A stretch of DNA of 48,119 nt. It comes from [Clostridium] polysaccharolyticum. Its GTDB lineage: Bacteria > Bacillota > Clostridia > Lachnospirales > Lachnospiraceae. The notes beneath the pieces were generated by a model. The model did not search any database, was not told the origin of the DNA, and was given only the letters and a program-made list of their open reading frames with translations. Below, in pieces: positions 7,760 through 16,586 of the stretch. The stretch's first letter is position 1. Each line of letters starts with the position of its first letter. Made by a program: the position numbers and the translations under genes. The stretch lies in NCBI RefSeq assembly GCF_900111595.1, contig NZ_FOHN01000022.1:1-48119 (forward strand), written 5' to 3'.

Positions 7760-9637
7760 ATGGATTTATCAAGCAGGAAAATCGGCACTCCTATAAATCA
7801 GCGAAATACCACAAGCCAAGGAAATAGAACAATTGGGAAAATGCAGCATTTTGGTGACCGCGTTGCCATGAGACATCTGGCAGAAGGCCAGTTTATTAAG
7901 GGAGAAGTAACAGATTTAAGAAACAGCCAGGTTTCCATTCTATTAGAAGACAACACTCAGGTAGTTGGACGTTTAGACAATGTAAACTGGCTCTCCATTG
8001 GTGATGTTGGAACTTTTAAAGTGCAAAGCATTGAAAATGGTTCGATTAAACTGCAGGCCATCCCTTTAAGCGATTCTGAAATAGAAAACAATACGATGTT
8101 CAAGGCCTTAGAAGAAGCAGGTCTGCCACACAACAGCCGAAACCAGACCATCGTCCTGTCTCTCATCCGAAATCAGCTTCCTATTACCAAGCCTAGCATT
8201 CAGAATATTTTACGCCAAAGTTATGAATTAAAAGAAGCAAGCATCAGTACGATTGTCCTCTTAAACAAATATCACATTCCAGCTACTCATGAAAATGCAT
8301 CCCAGTTCGAGAATTATTTATGTGGCAATCATGCTCTTTCCAATGAATTAACACAATGTTTAGACAATCTTCCATCTTTATTCAGGGAAATGGCTCTTTT
8401 TGCAGATTCCAGCATGCAGTCCTGTACTAAGGAATTCCTTTCACTGATTCATTCTTCAGAGGCATTTGCCACAGAACAGGCTGGTGAATCCTTTTACGAA
8501 TTCACTTCTGGAAAAGTGAAGAATGAAATCCTCTCCATCTTAACTGATTTCGGTTTATCCAGTGAAGACGCAGAGGCAATGACACAAACCCCTGTTGCAA
8601 TCTCTGCATTAGTAGATGCCATTGATGCTTCTTATAACAATGCATTATCAATTGATGCCAGAAACCAGAAAGAAGCAATGTCCTCTCTTTCACCAGAAGA
8701 ATCAGCGAATCCTTTAGCCGTGCAGGAAGCATTATCCGAAATTCCAAAGACTATTGATGCATTTGACCACCCTGAATTCCAGAAAATACAAAGTGCATTT
8801 CAGGATTATTTACAGTCAAATCAGGTAATTGGAGGCTTCTTTGATGAAGAAACCTGTAAAAAACTTGCTCAGTTTCTAGAACAGAATCCTAATGCGCACA
8901 CTCTCTCTGAACATGTAAAAACAGGTTCCGCAACTTTAAACCAGCTTATGGAAGGAATCGAACAGACTGTGCCTTTTGCAAAGACGGAATCCCTTCAGGA
9001 ATTGTTTGTATCGGATGCGTTTACCTTTCTTGTATCCCACTCCTTGAAAAAACAGTGGGCTCTCTCTCCAGATGATATACGAAACAAAGACCGTATCGGA
9101 CATTTTTATCAGAAGGTTTTAAATCAGGCAAAAGGAATCCAGAAGATAATGGAAAGCATTTCACCAGAGTTTTCTGAAAGCATTTCAGGGGAAAGTTTAT
9201 CTTCTGTTAAAAACAACATCCAGTTTATGCAGCTGCTAAACAACATTTTTCCATATGTACAGCTGCCATTTCAGATGAATGGCCAGACTGGTAATGGTGA
9301 ATTATATGTATACACCAAAAAAGAGGATTTAAAGAAAAATCCTCATCAAATCACGGTACTTTTACATCTGTCCCTTGAACATCTTGGGAAACTGGATGTA
9401 CACATCACCAAAAACGGGCTTATCTTAGAAAATAAGTTTTACATTGAAAATGATCAGAGCAAGCGGCTTCTCAAGAAAAACATTCAGCTTCTAACGGATC
9501 ACCTTCAGGAATTAGGCTATTCTGTAACCAATGATTTTAACTCAAAGGAAGCGAAAACCGATTTACTGCAGAGTTTTATTTCCCAGAAAGAACCCGCCCA
9601 TGCCATAAAGCGTTATACTTTTGATATTCGTGCTTAA
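7760..9637 (+). CDS. uncharacterised protein with FliK-like C-terminal domain
   Basis: A 625-residue soluble protein with no signal peptide or membrane segment. The N-terminal part contains a small beta-rich stretch (GQFIKGEVTDLRNSQVSILL, then VVGRLDNVNWLSIGDVGTFKV) similar to the barrel seen in some clostridial flagellar and second-messenger-linked proteins. The middle is long and helical. The last 120 residues (HQITVLLHLSLEHLGKLDVH and KRLLKKNIQLLTDHLQELGY) resemble the C-terminal domain of the flagellar hook-length protein FliK. No flagellar gene is adjacent, so a flagellar role is inferred only from the domain. AAAGG lies 10 bases before the start. A terminator follows at 9672. It could also be a FliK-derived protein with another job. 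Confidence 0.5.
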   Translation: MDLSSRKIGTPINQRNTTSQGNRTIGKMQHFGDRVAMRHLAEGQFIKGEVTDLRNSQVSILLEDNTQVVGRLDNVNWLSIGDVGTFKVQSIENGSIKLQAIPLSDSEIENNTMFKALEEAGLPHNSRNQTIVLSLIRNQLPITKPSIQNILRQSYELKEASISTIVLLNKYHIPATHENASQFENYLCGNHALSNELTQCLDNLPSLFREMALFADSSMQSCTKEFLSLIHSSEAFATEQAGESFYEFTSGKVKNEILSILTDFGLSSEDAEAMTQTPVAISALVDAIDASYNNALSIDARNQKEAMSSLSPEESANPLAVQEALSEIPKTIDAFDHPEFQKIQSAFQDYLQSNQVIGGFFDEETCKKLAQFLEQNPNAHTLSEHVKTGSATLNQLMEGIEQTVPFAKTESLQELFVSDAFTFLVSHSLKKQWALSPDDIRNKDRIGHFYQKVLNQAKGIQKIMESISPEFSESISGESLSSVKNNIQFMQLLNNIFPYVQLPFQMNGQTGNGELYVYTKKEDLKKNPHQITVLLHLSLEHLGKLDVHITKNGLILENKFYIENDQSKRLLKKNIQLLTDHLQELGYSVTNDFNSKEAKTDLLQSFISQKEPAHAIKRYTFDIRA

Positions 9638-9671
9638 ATGGAATATAGCGGACTTTCTTATCAAATAACAA

Positions 9672-9711
9672 AAGCTGTTATGCAATCAAATTACATAATA
9701 GCTTCCTTTTT
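9672..9711 (+). terminator. terminator after the FliK-like gene
   Basis: AAGCTGTTATG (9672-9682) pairs with CATAATAGCTT (9694-9704) with one G-U pair, then CCTTTTT. The hairpin overlaps the last codons of the convergent iscR-like gene. Confidence 0.7.
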
Positions 9712-10120
9712 GCATCTGTAAATCCACTAAGTCCTGTAATGTCATATGATCCACTACACCACTTATTGCATCATTTAACCGTTTATACACTTCTAAAGTT
9801 GCACACTGTTCTGCCCGGCTACATTGATTTACTTCATCATCTAAACAGGCAACTGGAGTTAAGCTTCCTTCTGTTAATCTTAAAATCATTCCAACCGTAT
9901 AATCTTTTGGATCTTTTGCAAGGCGGTATCCTCCTTGTGCTCCCCTTACGCTTTTTACATATCCTGCGTGATTTAATATGGAAATGATTTGTTCTAAGTA
10001 TTTTTCAGATATTTCCTGTCTCTGTGCTATGGTTCGTATACGAACTAATTCTCCCCCACTATTTAAAGCAAGATCCAGCATTAAACGTAATGCATACCTT
10101 CCCTTTGTTGATATTTTCAT
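9686..10120 (-). CDS. Rrf2-family transcription regulator, IscR-like
   Basis: A 144-residue winged-helix regulator of the Rrf2 family. It begins MKISTKGRYALRLMLDLAL and has the recognition segment ISEKYLEQIISILNHAGYVK followed by the wing SVRGAQGGYRLAKDP. Three cysteines lie in the C-terminal half as C-x7-C-x5-C (ACLDDEVNQCSRAEQCATLE), the arrangement expected for a clostridial IscR that holds an Fe-S cluster. CymR, the cysteine-metabolism Rrf2 protein of Bacillus, lacks them. The start at 10120 has GAGGATAACT upstream. It could control Fe-S assembly, or given the nearby cysK and met genes, sulfur metabolism. No isc/suf genes follow it here, and its target is not visible from sequence alone. 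Confidence 0.8.
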   Translation of the reverse strand: MKISTKGRYALRLMLDLALNSGGELVRIRTIAQRQEISEKYLEQIISILNHAGYVKSVRGAQGGYRLAKDPKDYTVGMILRLTEGSLTPVACLDDEVNQCSRAEQCATLEVYKRLNDAISGVVDHMTLQDLVDLQMQKGSYYVI

Positions 10121-10173
10121 AGTTATCCTCCATGTTCTATTAGCATCTAGATAAATCATATCAGATTACTTCC

Positions 10174-10208
10174 AAAAAAACAAGGAGTGTAATGAAATAC
10201 ACTCCCTG
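10174..10208 (-). terminator. terminator of the rhamnogalacturonan lyase gene
   Basis: On the minus strand GGAGTGTA pairs with TACACTCC around a short loop and is followed by TTGTTTTTTT. It lies 18 bases after the lyase stop. The T-run may also contribute a TTGTTT -35 box for the iscR-like gene, with TATGAT 17 bases on. Confidence 0.85.
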
Positions 10209-10225
10209 TTCCTTAAGATTCCTTA

Positions 10226-13090
10226 TTAGAATGCAGTATCTGTTCCTTCATAGCTATACCATGTACCATTTACCTTATAAGAAAGGGTATAGTTTAATTT
10301 AGAAGGTACAGAACCATTTCCACCATAACCAAATGTCGTGCTTCCATTCACACCAATTGCTGCATTGTAACTCTCTGGTGTAAGTGTAATTGTACTTCCT
10401 GATGCCGCCTTCTGTGCACACCAGATGCTATTTATGTCTGCTTCCTGTGCATTTAATTCAATTTTCCAGTCTTCCACATTGACTGTTCCTGCATTCTCAA
10501 GCTTTACACTCATGGTATAAGCTCCAGTCCAGCTGCTTGCAAAAGCATCTAAAGTTAATACGGATGTACTTGTGGCTGGTGCTTTGCTTGGTTCTGCGCT
10601 TGGGGCAATACTTGGCACTACACTTGGATTTGGTGCCACGCTAGGTGCTATACTTGGGCTTGGTGCCACACTAGGTGCTATACTTGGACTTGGTGAAGGT
10701 TTGTCTGTTCCGATTTTTTCAAAATACCATCTCTGGCAGGCATGTCCCGTATAAGGCCATTGCTGTACATTTGCTCCAGAATTAGTATAGGCATTTACTA
10801 CCTCAACACAGCTCTGCGAACCTGTAATCTTAGTAAGAATCGCATAACTGCCATCTGTCTGCTGTACTAGTTCGAATTTCTGATTATCAGAACCTTGGCT
10901 TATATATAACGCAATGTTCGTACCATTATCTTTTCTTCTTCCATAAACATCCATTACAAATGTTTTTCCATCTCCAACCAAGGAATAGAACGTATAATAT
11001 CCGCTGGCATCTTTTTCAATTCTCCAGCTATTGTAACTGCCTGCCGAAGAAGCCCCCCATTGCTGAATATTGGTGTCATTGGCAGCCACCCCATTATTTA
11101 CATCCAGATATAATCCACTGTTTACATTACGGACCATATAAACACCATCTGTAAGTTCACCTGTTTCTGGCATTTGTGGCTCATTAGATGGAAATGCTGC
11201 CGAGCCAATGGATTTCAGCTTATAATTTCCAGCCGTATATATAGCTGGCTGGCTTGGAGTTCTCATGTCTTCACCAATATAATAGCTTGTATGTGGTGGC
11301 TGGTTGTATGCTACATTCTGCCATGCAACCGCTTCACGGTACTGACGGTCAGACATTAATGTATATAGCTTATGGCTGGTTACATCTGTTGTGGTATAGA
11401 TACGAAGTGCTGTATCATCATTGGCTGCCCAGATAACTTCTTCTCTCCAGTCACCTAAAATATCTGCTGATAAAGTAGGAGTTGCTTTTGTTCCATTACA
11501 GGAATGTACATTTGCACCAGACAGAATTGTATCTACACGTTTTGTATTGGAATTCCATTTACGGATGGTAGTCTGGTCAAGGCCTTCCTGATACAAATCT
11601 GCATCCCATAACATAGAAAAGTTCTGTCCCAGTCCTTTTAAGTTAGAATCAATTACATTTCCTCTGCTATCATATGCGTTATCGGCTAAACATACATATG
11701 GCTGATATTCTTTTGCTGCATTTAAAATAAGTCCACGTCCAATATCTTTGGAACGTTTATAACTCCATAATGTAGTACCTGTTCTAGCATCTCTCATCTG
11801 AACGCTTTCAATGTTGGAAGCTTTATTTTCATGCACCATAAAGATTTCCTGACCTGCACGGTTTGGATCAAAATCCCCGCAGTGCAATGCATCACCATGG
11901 CCTTGTCCTGTTCTGTAAAGCCCTCTTCCATTGTGATCAATTACACATGCACCATATACGATTTCATCAAATCCATCGTTATCTACATCTGCAATTGATA
12001 AGGAATGGGCTCCTTCACCACGGTAATTTGAATTCTGGGAACCATCAGCTGTAAATGTCCACTGTTTTGTAAAGTTTCCATTTGCCCATTTGTATGCTAC
12101 GAGCATAGATTTTTCATAATAACCACGACATTCAATCAAACTTGGTGTTCTTCCATCTAAATAAGCCACACCACATAAAAAACGGTCTACACGGTTTCCA
12201 TATTTATCTCCCCAGTCACTTACATTGCCACGGGCTGGCTCATAATTAATAGTTTTCATGGCCTTACCTGTTGCCCCGTTAAACATTGTCAAGTATTCAT
12301 TTCCTGTTAGTATGTAGCCACTGGAATTACGGTTGTCTGCATAAGCATTTCCTATAACGGTTCCTGATCCATCTTTTGTTCCGTCTGCAGTTTTTAATGC
12401 CAGTTCCGCTTTTCCATCTCCATCAAAGTCATAAGCTGCCATCTGGGTATAATGGGCACCAGCACGTATATTTTTTCCTAAGTCAATTCTCCATTTCTGA
12501 GTTCCATCCAGTTCATAGCAGTCTACATATACATTAGAAGTATAGCCAGATTGCGAATTGTCTTTTGCATTAGACGGATCCCATTTCAGAATAATCTCAT
12601 AAGCACCATCTCCATCAACATCAGCAACCGTGGCATCATTAGCAGAATACGTTACTGTAGTTCCATCCTGATATACATTGGCTGGTTTGTTCAGTCTAAC
12701 ATCCTTATACTGGTTTCCCCATCCTTTCACCACATCAGATTCTGTTACTTCTGTACCATTTACCACACTTCTTACTATGTAGGAATTATTTGTATTGCCG
12801 CCTGCATCAAAATAGTTGGTTGAATCTGTGATTGGACCAGCAATTTTAACTCCATCACGGTATACGTTAAATGATGTGGCATAGTTTTCTGTTCCTAATA
12901 ATCTCCAGGATAGGAAAATGCCATTACCTGATTTTACTGCAACTAAACCTCTGTCTAATGATTCCATCTGCCATGAGGAAGCTGCTTCCACTTTGTTACT
13001 TGCCTGTGGAACTGCGGTAGTGCAAAGGCTTGCTACCATCACAGCCGCACTGGCACCTGCAACGAAATGACTCCATGTTCTTTTTCTCAT
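10226..13090 (-). CDS. secreted rhamnogalacturonan lyase (PL11) with RICIN and carbohydrate-binding domains
   Basis: A 954-residue exported enzyme that cleaves the rhamnogalacturonan I backbone of pectin by beta-elimination. The start at 13090 has GGAG 7 bases upstream. Layout: signal peptide 1-36 (VEAAS cleavage region); a PL11 region of about 580 residues beginning SWQMESLDRGLVAVKSG, rich in calcium loops such as DVDGDGAYEI, DFDGDGKAELALK and DVDNDGFDEI, typical of the eight-bladed propeller; a RICIN/CBM13-like domain around 635-785 (YLDVNNGVAANDTNIQQWG, then QRWYFEKI); a Pro/Ser linker made of IAPSVAPSP repeats; and a final 110-residue beta domain that looks like a family 2-type cellulose-binding module (DWKIEL, STTFGYGGNG). 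It is transcribed alone. The substrate call rests on the PL11 propeller; carbohydrate-binding targets are inferred. Confidence 0.88.
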   Translation of the reverse strand: MRKRTWSHFVAGASAAVMVASLCTTAVPQASNKVEAASSWQMESLDRGLVAVKSGNGIFLSWRLLGTENYATSFNVYRDGVKIAGPITDSTNYFDAGGNTNNSYIVRSVVNGTEVTESDVVKGWGNQYKDVRLNKPANVYQDGTTVTYSANDATVADVDGDGAYEIILKWDPSNAKDNSQSGYTSNVYVDCYELDGTQKWRIDLGKNIRAGAHYTQMAAYDFDGDGKAELALKTADGTKDGSGTVIGNAYADNRNSSGYILTGNEYLTMFNGATGKAMKTINYEPARGNVSDWGDKYGNRVDRFLCGVAYLDGRTPSLIECRGYYEKSMLVAYKWANGNFTKQWTFTADGSQNSNYRGEGAHSLSIADVDNDGFDEIVYGACVIDHNGRGLYRTGQGHGDALHCGDFDPNRAGQEIFMVHENKASNIESVQMRDARTGTTLWSYKRSKDIGRGLILNAAKEYQPYVCLADNAYDSRGNVIDSNLKGLGQNFSMLWDADLYQEGLDQTTIRKWNSNTKRVDTILSGANVHSCNGTKATPTLSADILGDWREEVIWAANDDTALRIYTTTDVTSHKLYTLMSDRQYREAVAWQNVAYNQPPHTSYYIGEDMRTPSQPAIYTAGNYKLKSIGSAAFPSNEPQMPETGELTDGVYMVRNVNSGLYLDVNNGVAANDTNIQQWGASSAGSYNSWRIEKDASGYYTFYSLVGDGKTFVMDVYGRRKDNGTNIALYISQGSDNQKFELVQQTDGSYAILTKITGSQSCVEVVNAYTNSGANVQQWPYTGHACQRWYFEKIGTDKPSPSPSIAPSVAPSPSIAPSVAPNPSVVPSIAPSAEPSKAPATSTSVLTLDAFASSWTGAYTMSVKLENAGTVNVEDWKIELNAQEADINSIWCAQKAASGSTITLTPESYNAAIGVNGSTTFGYGGNGSVPSKLNYTLSYKVNGTWYSYEGTDTAF
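10623..10697. repeat. in-gene 30-bp tandem repeats coding the Pro/Ser linker
   Basis: A 30-base unit containing TTGGTGCCAC and CTAGGTGCTATA is repeated twice with few changes, flanked by partial copies. It encodes the IAPSVAPSPS linker of the lyase. Such repeats can change length by slippage without breaking the frame. Confidence 0.7.
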
Positions 13091-13124
13091 AACCCTTCTC
13101 CTTATCATCTTTTTTAGTCGCAAA

Positions 13125-13157
13125 CTCTGTACAGAGGGCTTTTTGTCGTGCTCTGTA
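13125..13157 (-). promoter_or_regulatory. palindromic element in the lyase leader
   Basis: CTCTGTACAGAG (13125-13136) is a perfect 12-base palindrome. CTCTGTA occurs again at 13151-13157, so on the transcript TACAGAG can pair with the first copy across a 14-base loop. It lies 35-67 bases before the lyase start and could be an operator or an mRNA hairpin. Confidence 0.45.
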
Positions 13158-13301
13158 AGGTTTACGCTATAATTTATTTTATACTATTTAAAGAAAGATT
13201 TCTAGATTCTCTCTGTTTTTATTCCTATTATGTAGATTTCCAGGTATGTACTGTCATACTGTATAGCCTTACCGTAATTACGCCTCCATTTTGCTTTTAA
13301 C

Positions 13302-13356
13302 AAAAAAACATACATGTACTTTTACCATCTTAATGATAGTCTGTTACATGTATGTT
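13302..13356 (-). terminator. terminator of the chemotaxis receptor gene
   Basis: On the minus strand ACATACATGTA pairs with TACATGTATGT across a 26-base loop and runs into seven T residues. Confidence 0.8.
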
Positions 13357-13377
13357 TTATCCATTTATTCCTATCTG

Positions 13378-14889
13378 CTATCCTTGTACAACAACTGCCA
13401 GTTCTTCTGCCATAGCCTTTATGGCATCTACCAGCTGTTCCAGCTGATTTGTAGTAGATATGCCTGTTTTTACTGATTTGGACACTTCATCCAAAGAATT
13501 CTGGTTATCTTTGCAGATTCCCGTAATAGAATCAACAATGTCAACAATAATGCTTGCACTGCTTTCAATATTCTTCGTATTATTCAATATCAGCTGCATG
13601 CGGGCCGCCATGTTTTTCGTCGCATCCATTACTTTCTGGGAAGAATCTTCTGTCTTTAAGATTACTTCCTTTTGTTCCGCATGCACTGCTGAAGTCTGAG
13701 TCATTGCATCTACTGCTATTATATTCTGCTGCAGAACTTCCGCTATAATCTCTCTGACATTTTCAAGTGTTCTCTGGGTCTGCTGTGCTAATTTACGAAT
13801 TTCTTCTGCTACAATTGCAAAACCTTTTCCTTGTTCTCCCGCCCTGGCAGATTCAATTGCCGCATTTAAGGAAAGCAAATCTGTCTGTTCGGAAATCTCT
13901 GCAATAACGTCTACAATGCCATCAATTTTCTTCGTTTTATCTTCCAGCTGACGCATAGCTTCCTGACAGATTCCAATACTGTCTGTTGCCTGTTCCATTC
14001 CTGCTGTAACCTGCTGCATATATGTTCTATTCTGGTTAGACAGTTTTTCAATATTGGTAAACATGTCTGCTACTTCTTCACTTTCTTTCGCTAAAACCCG
14101 AATATTTTCATAGATTTGTGTAGTATTGCCTTCAGCTTCCTCTAATTGATCCATAGAATTATTAATGCCAACAATAACGGTATCTGTATTTTCTGAGATT
14201 TCATTATTTACTCGAATTGTACTTTTAGTAGCATCAGTCAATGTTTCCACCTCATTAACTAACCCTTTAGAAACTTCTGTAGATTTTTCAGATAATTTTT
14301 TCATATGTAAGAGCATTTTTTCCTGAGCTTCTGCACCCATAAGAGAACTAACCATATTATCTGTCCTCTTTCCTAGTGAAACAAATATAAATCCAATAGA
14401 ACCCAGCATTAAAACATGTGGAAAACAGTTTTTTACAAATAATGATTTTACACCATAATAATTACGATCCTGCACAGTATTTAAAAAATAAGCTAAAATT
14501 TTTGCTGCTGTAGAAGCAAGCACTCCAAGAACCAGTGCAAGCCAGTTGAGTTTTGGATTAAAATATACCGATGCCAAAACCATAGGAAGGAAAAACATAA
14601 TCGTGACGTAAAAATTCAAGGCTGTCCCAAGAAACAAAATAAACACACACGAGCCTATAATCGCCACATACTTCATCCACCACTCATTTTTCTTAAATAC
14701 ATGAAGAATAATTGTTGGGAGCATAAGTAAAACGATGCTGCCTACACATGAAACTACCATAACACGCTGCTCAACTGAGAATATTCCTACTGAATTCAGT
14801 GTAACTGCTAAAACTGCACATACTCTCATAACCTTTGCAACATAAACATTTGCTGCTAGTTCATTTTGCACATTTAGATTATTATCCAT
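13378..14889 (-). CDS. methyl-accepting chemotaxis protein with multi-pass membrane sensor
   Basis: A 503-residue chemoreceptor. The N-terminal third is not a periplasmic ligand domain; it is a bundle of five or six hydrophobic segments (for example [72 protein letters not shown]), so the signal may be sensed inside the membrane. A coiled-coil signalling domain follows, with the hairpin tip [24 protein letters not shown]... that binds CheA/CheW. No HAMP domain is evident. The ATG at 14889 is preferred because GGGG lies six bases upstream; another ATG lies at 14901. It is a single-gene unit with its own terminator. The ligand is unknown. Confidence 0.85.
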   Translation of the reverse strand: MDNNLNVQNELAANVYVAKVMRVCAVLAVTLNSVGIFSVEQRVMVVSCVGSIVLLMLPTIILHVFKKNEWWMKYVAIIGSCVFILFLGTALNFYVTIMFFLPMVLASVYFNPKLNWLALVLGVLASTAAKILAYFLNTVQDRNYYGVKSLFVKNCFPHVLMLGSIGFIFVSLGKRTDNMVSSLMGAEAQEKMLLHMKKLSEKSTEVSKGLVNEVETLTDATKSTIRVNNEISENTDTVIVGINNSMDQLEEAEGNTTQIYENIRVLAKESEEVADMFTNIEKLSNQNRTYMQQVTAGMEQATDSIGICQEAMRQLEDKTKKIDGIVDVIAEISEQTDLLSLNAAIESARAGEQGKGFAIVAEEIRKLAQQTQRTLENVREIIAEVLQQNIIAVDAMTQTSAVHAEQKEVILKTEDSSQKVMDATKNMAARMQLILNNTKNIESSASIIVDIVDSITGICKDNQNSLDEVSKSVKTGISTTNQLEQLVDAIKAMAEELAVVVQG

Positions 14890-15044
14890 CCTTATCCCCA
14901 TTTCATAAATATTTTACTTATATTCTATCTCTTTTTTCTAAAAAAGTACATATTTATTTTATACTTTTTTAAAGATTTTGGTAAATTTATTTGCTATTAT
15001 AGGCTTTAACAGGTATTATTCTCTTAAAAACGCTAAGCAATACG

Positions 15045-15095
15045 AAAAGAACTGCCAGAAAATCCTCTTAAATACTAAGATTATTTTCTGGCAGT
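15045..15095 (-). terminator. terminator of the gatCAB operon
   Basis: A perfect 13-bp stem (ACTGCCAGAAAAT with ATTTTCTGGCAGT) is followed on the minus strand by TCTTTTC. It lies about 37 bases past the gatB stop. Confidence 0.85.
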
Positions 15096-15131
15096 CCCCT
15101 CTTTTTACCTCTGCCTGCTATTATCTATATA

Positions 15132-16574
15132 TTACATTGCATCTAAAATTTCTGTAACAATCTGATTTACCATGCCTGGATCTGCTTTTCCCTTCATTTC
15201 CTTCATGGTCTGTCCTACAAGAAAGCCCATCGCTTTCTTCTTGCCTGCTTTGTAATCTTCTACGGATTTAGGATTATTCTCAATAATCGTCTGAATTGTA
15301 CTACGCAAAGCCCCTTCATCGTTTACTGATTTTAATCCATGTTCTTCTACATATGCTTCTGGATCAATATCATCTGTAAATATCTTTTCAAATACTTCTT
15401 TTGCAACACCTCCGTTAATCGCTTTGGCATCTACTAAACCGATTAATTTTGCAAGATTTTCAGGAGAAAAACGAATATCTTCTGGCTCCATAGAATGCTC
15501 TTTCAATAGACGCATTGTTTCTACCATTAACCAGTTGGATACTTTCTTTGCATTCTTACAGATTGCAACGGTTTCTTCAAAGATATCCGCCATATGCTTG
15601 GAGTTCGTAATAATAGAAATATCATATTCTGGAATATCATATTCTTCTTTGTAACGTGCCATTTTTTCATCACGTAACTCTGGCTGGTTCTCTTTTGTTT
15701 CCTTAAGCCATTCATCACTTATTACAATGGGAACCAAATCTGGCTCTGGGAAATAACGGTAATCCTGTGCATCTTCTTTTGAACGCATTGCATAAGAGTA
15801 GCCATTGCTGTCATCCCATCTTCTTGTTTCCTGAACAACCTGTTTTCCTTCTTCAATTAAATCAATCTGTCTGTTCTTTTCTGCTTCAATGGCACGTGCG
15901 ATAGCTTTAAAAGAGTTCAGATTCTTCATTTCAGTTCTTGTACCAAATTTTTCTGCACCTGCTTCACGAACAGATAAGTTTACATCCGCTCTCATAGAAC
16001 CTTCCTGTAACTTGCAGTCAGAAGCTCCAAGATACTGAATGATTAATCTTAATTTATCCAGATATGCGATAACTTCCTCTGCACTACGCATATCTGGCTC
16101 AGATACGATCTCAATTAAAGGTACACCTGAACGGTTGTAGTCTACCAAAGAGCAGTCATCCCATTCATCATGAATTAATTTGCCTGCATCCTCTTCCATA
16201 TGGATTTCATGGATGCCGATTGTTTTCTTTCCACCTGCTTCTGTTTCAATTTCAATTCCACCATCATGGCAGATTGGTAAATATAACTGGGAAATCTGAT
16301 AGTTCTGTGGATTATCCGGATAAAAATAATTTTTACGGTCAAATTTGCAATACTGGTTAATCTGACAGTTTGTAGCAAGACCTACTGCCATAGCATATTG
16401 TACTACCTGTTTATTAAGAACTGGAAGGGAACCTGGCATACCTGTACATACCGGACAGGTATGGGAGTTTGGAGCACCACCAAATTCTGTACTGCAGCCA
16501 CAGAAAATCTTTGTCTTTGTTGCTAATTCTACATGGACCTCAAGACCAATGACGGTTTCATATTGTTTACTCAT
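15132..16574 (-). CDS. gatB: Asp-tRNA(Asn)/Glu-tRNA(Gln) amidotransferase subunit B
   Basis: A 480-residue subunit that binds the mischarged tRNA and phosphorylates the aminoacyl side chain before amidation. It starts MSKQYETVIGLEVHVEL, has the cysteine pairs CGCS and CPVC of the cradle domain, the catalytic stretch KNYFYPDNPQNYQISQ, and the C-terminal helical and YqeY-like tail ending MGFLVGQTMKEMKGKADPG. The length is normal. It is the last gene of gatC-gatA-gatB, 12 bases after gatA, with an AGGAGGGG site. Confidence 0.96.
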   Translation of the reverse strand: MSKQYETVIGLEVHVELATKTKIFCGCSTEFGGAPNSHTCPVCTGMPGSLPVLNKQVVQYAMAVGLATNCQINQYCKFDRKNYFYPDNPQNYQISQLYLPICHDGGIEIETEAGGKKTIGIHEIHMEEDAGKLIHDEWDDCSLVDYNRSGVPLIEIVSEPDMRSAEEVIAYLDKLRLIIQYLGASDCKLQEGSMRADVNLSVREAGAEKFGTRTEMKNLNSFKAIARAIEAEKNRQIDLIEEGKQVVQETRRWDDSNGYSYAMRSKEDAQDYRYFPEPDLVPIVISDEWLKETKENQPELRDEKMARYKEEYDIPEYDISIITNSKHMADIFEETVAICKNAKKVSNWLMVETMRLLKEHSMEPEDIRFSPENLAKLIGLVDAKAINGGVAKEVFEKIFTDDIDPEAYVEEHGLKSVNDEGALRSTIQTIIENNPKSVEDYKAGKKKAMGFLVGQTMKEMKGKADPGMVNQIVTEILDAM

Positions 16575-16586
16575 TTCTTTCCCCTC

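Noticed and set aside
10623-10697. Tandem 30-base units as a CRISPR-like array
   Set aside because: The units are contiguous with no spacers and code for the protein linker in frame.
10572-10754. Short open frame with repeated Leu/Gly/Ala antisense to the lyase linker
   Set aside because: It is the reverse reading of the Pro/Ser linker repeats and has no ribosome site.
13091-13200. Possible cyclic-di-GMP riboswitch in the rhamnogalacturonan lyase leader, suggested by the CACGACAAAAAGCC stretch
   Set aside because: The GEMM core and tetraloop-receptor helices are missing. The palindromic CTCTGTA repeats explain the structure better.
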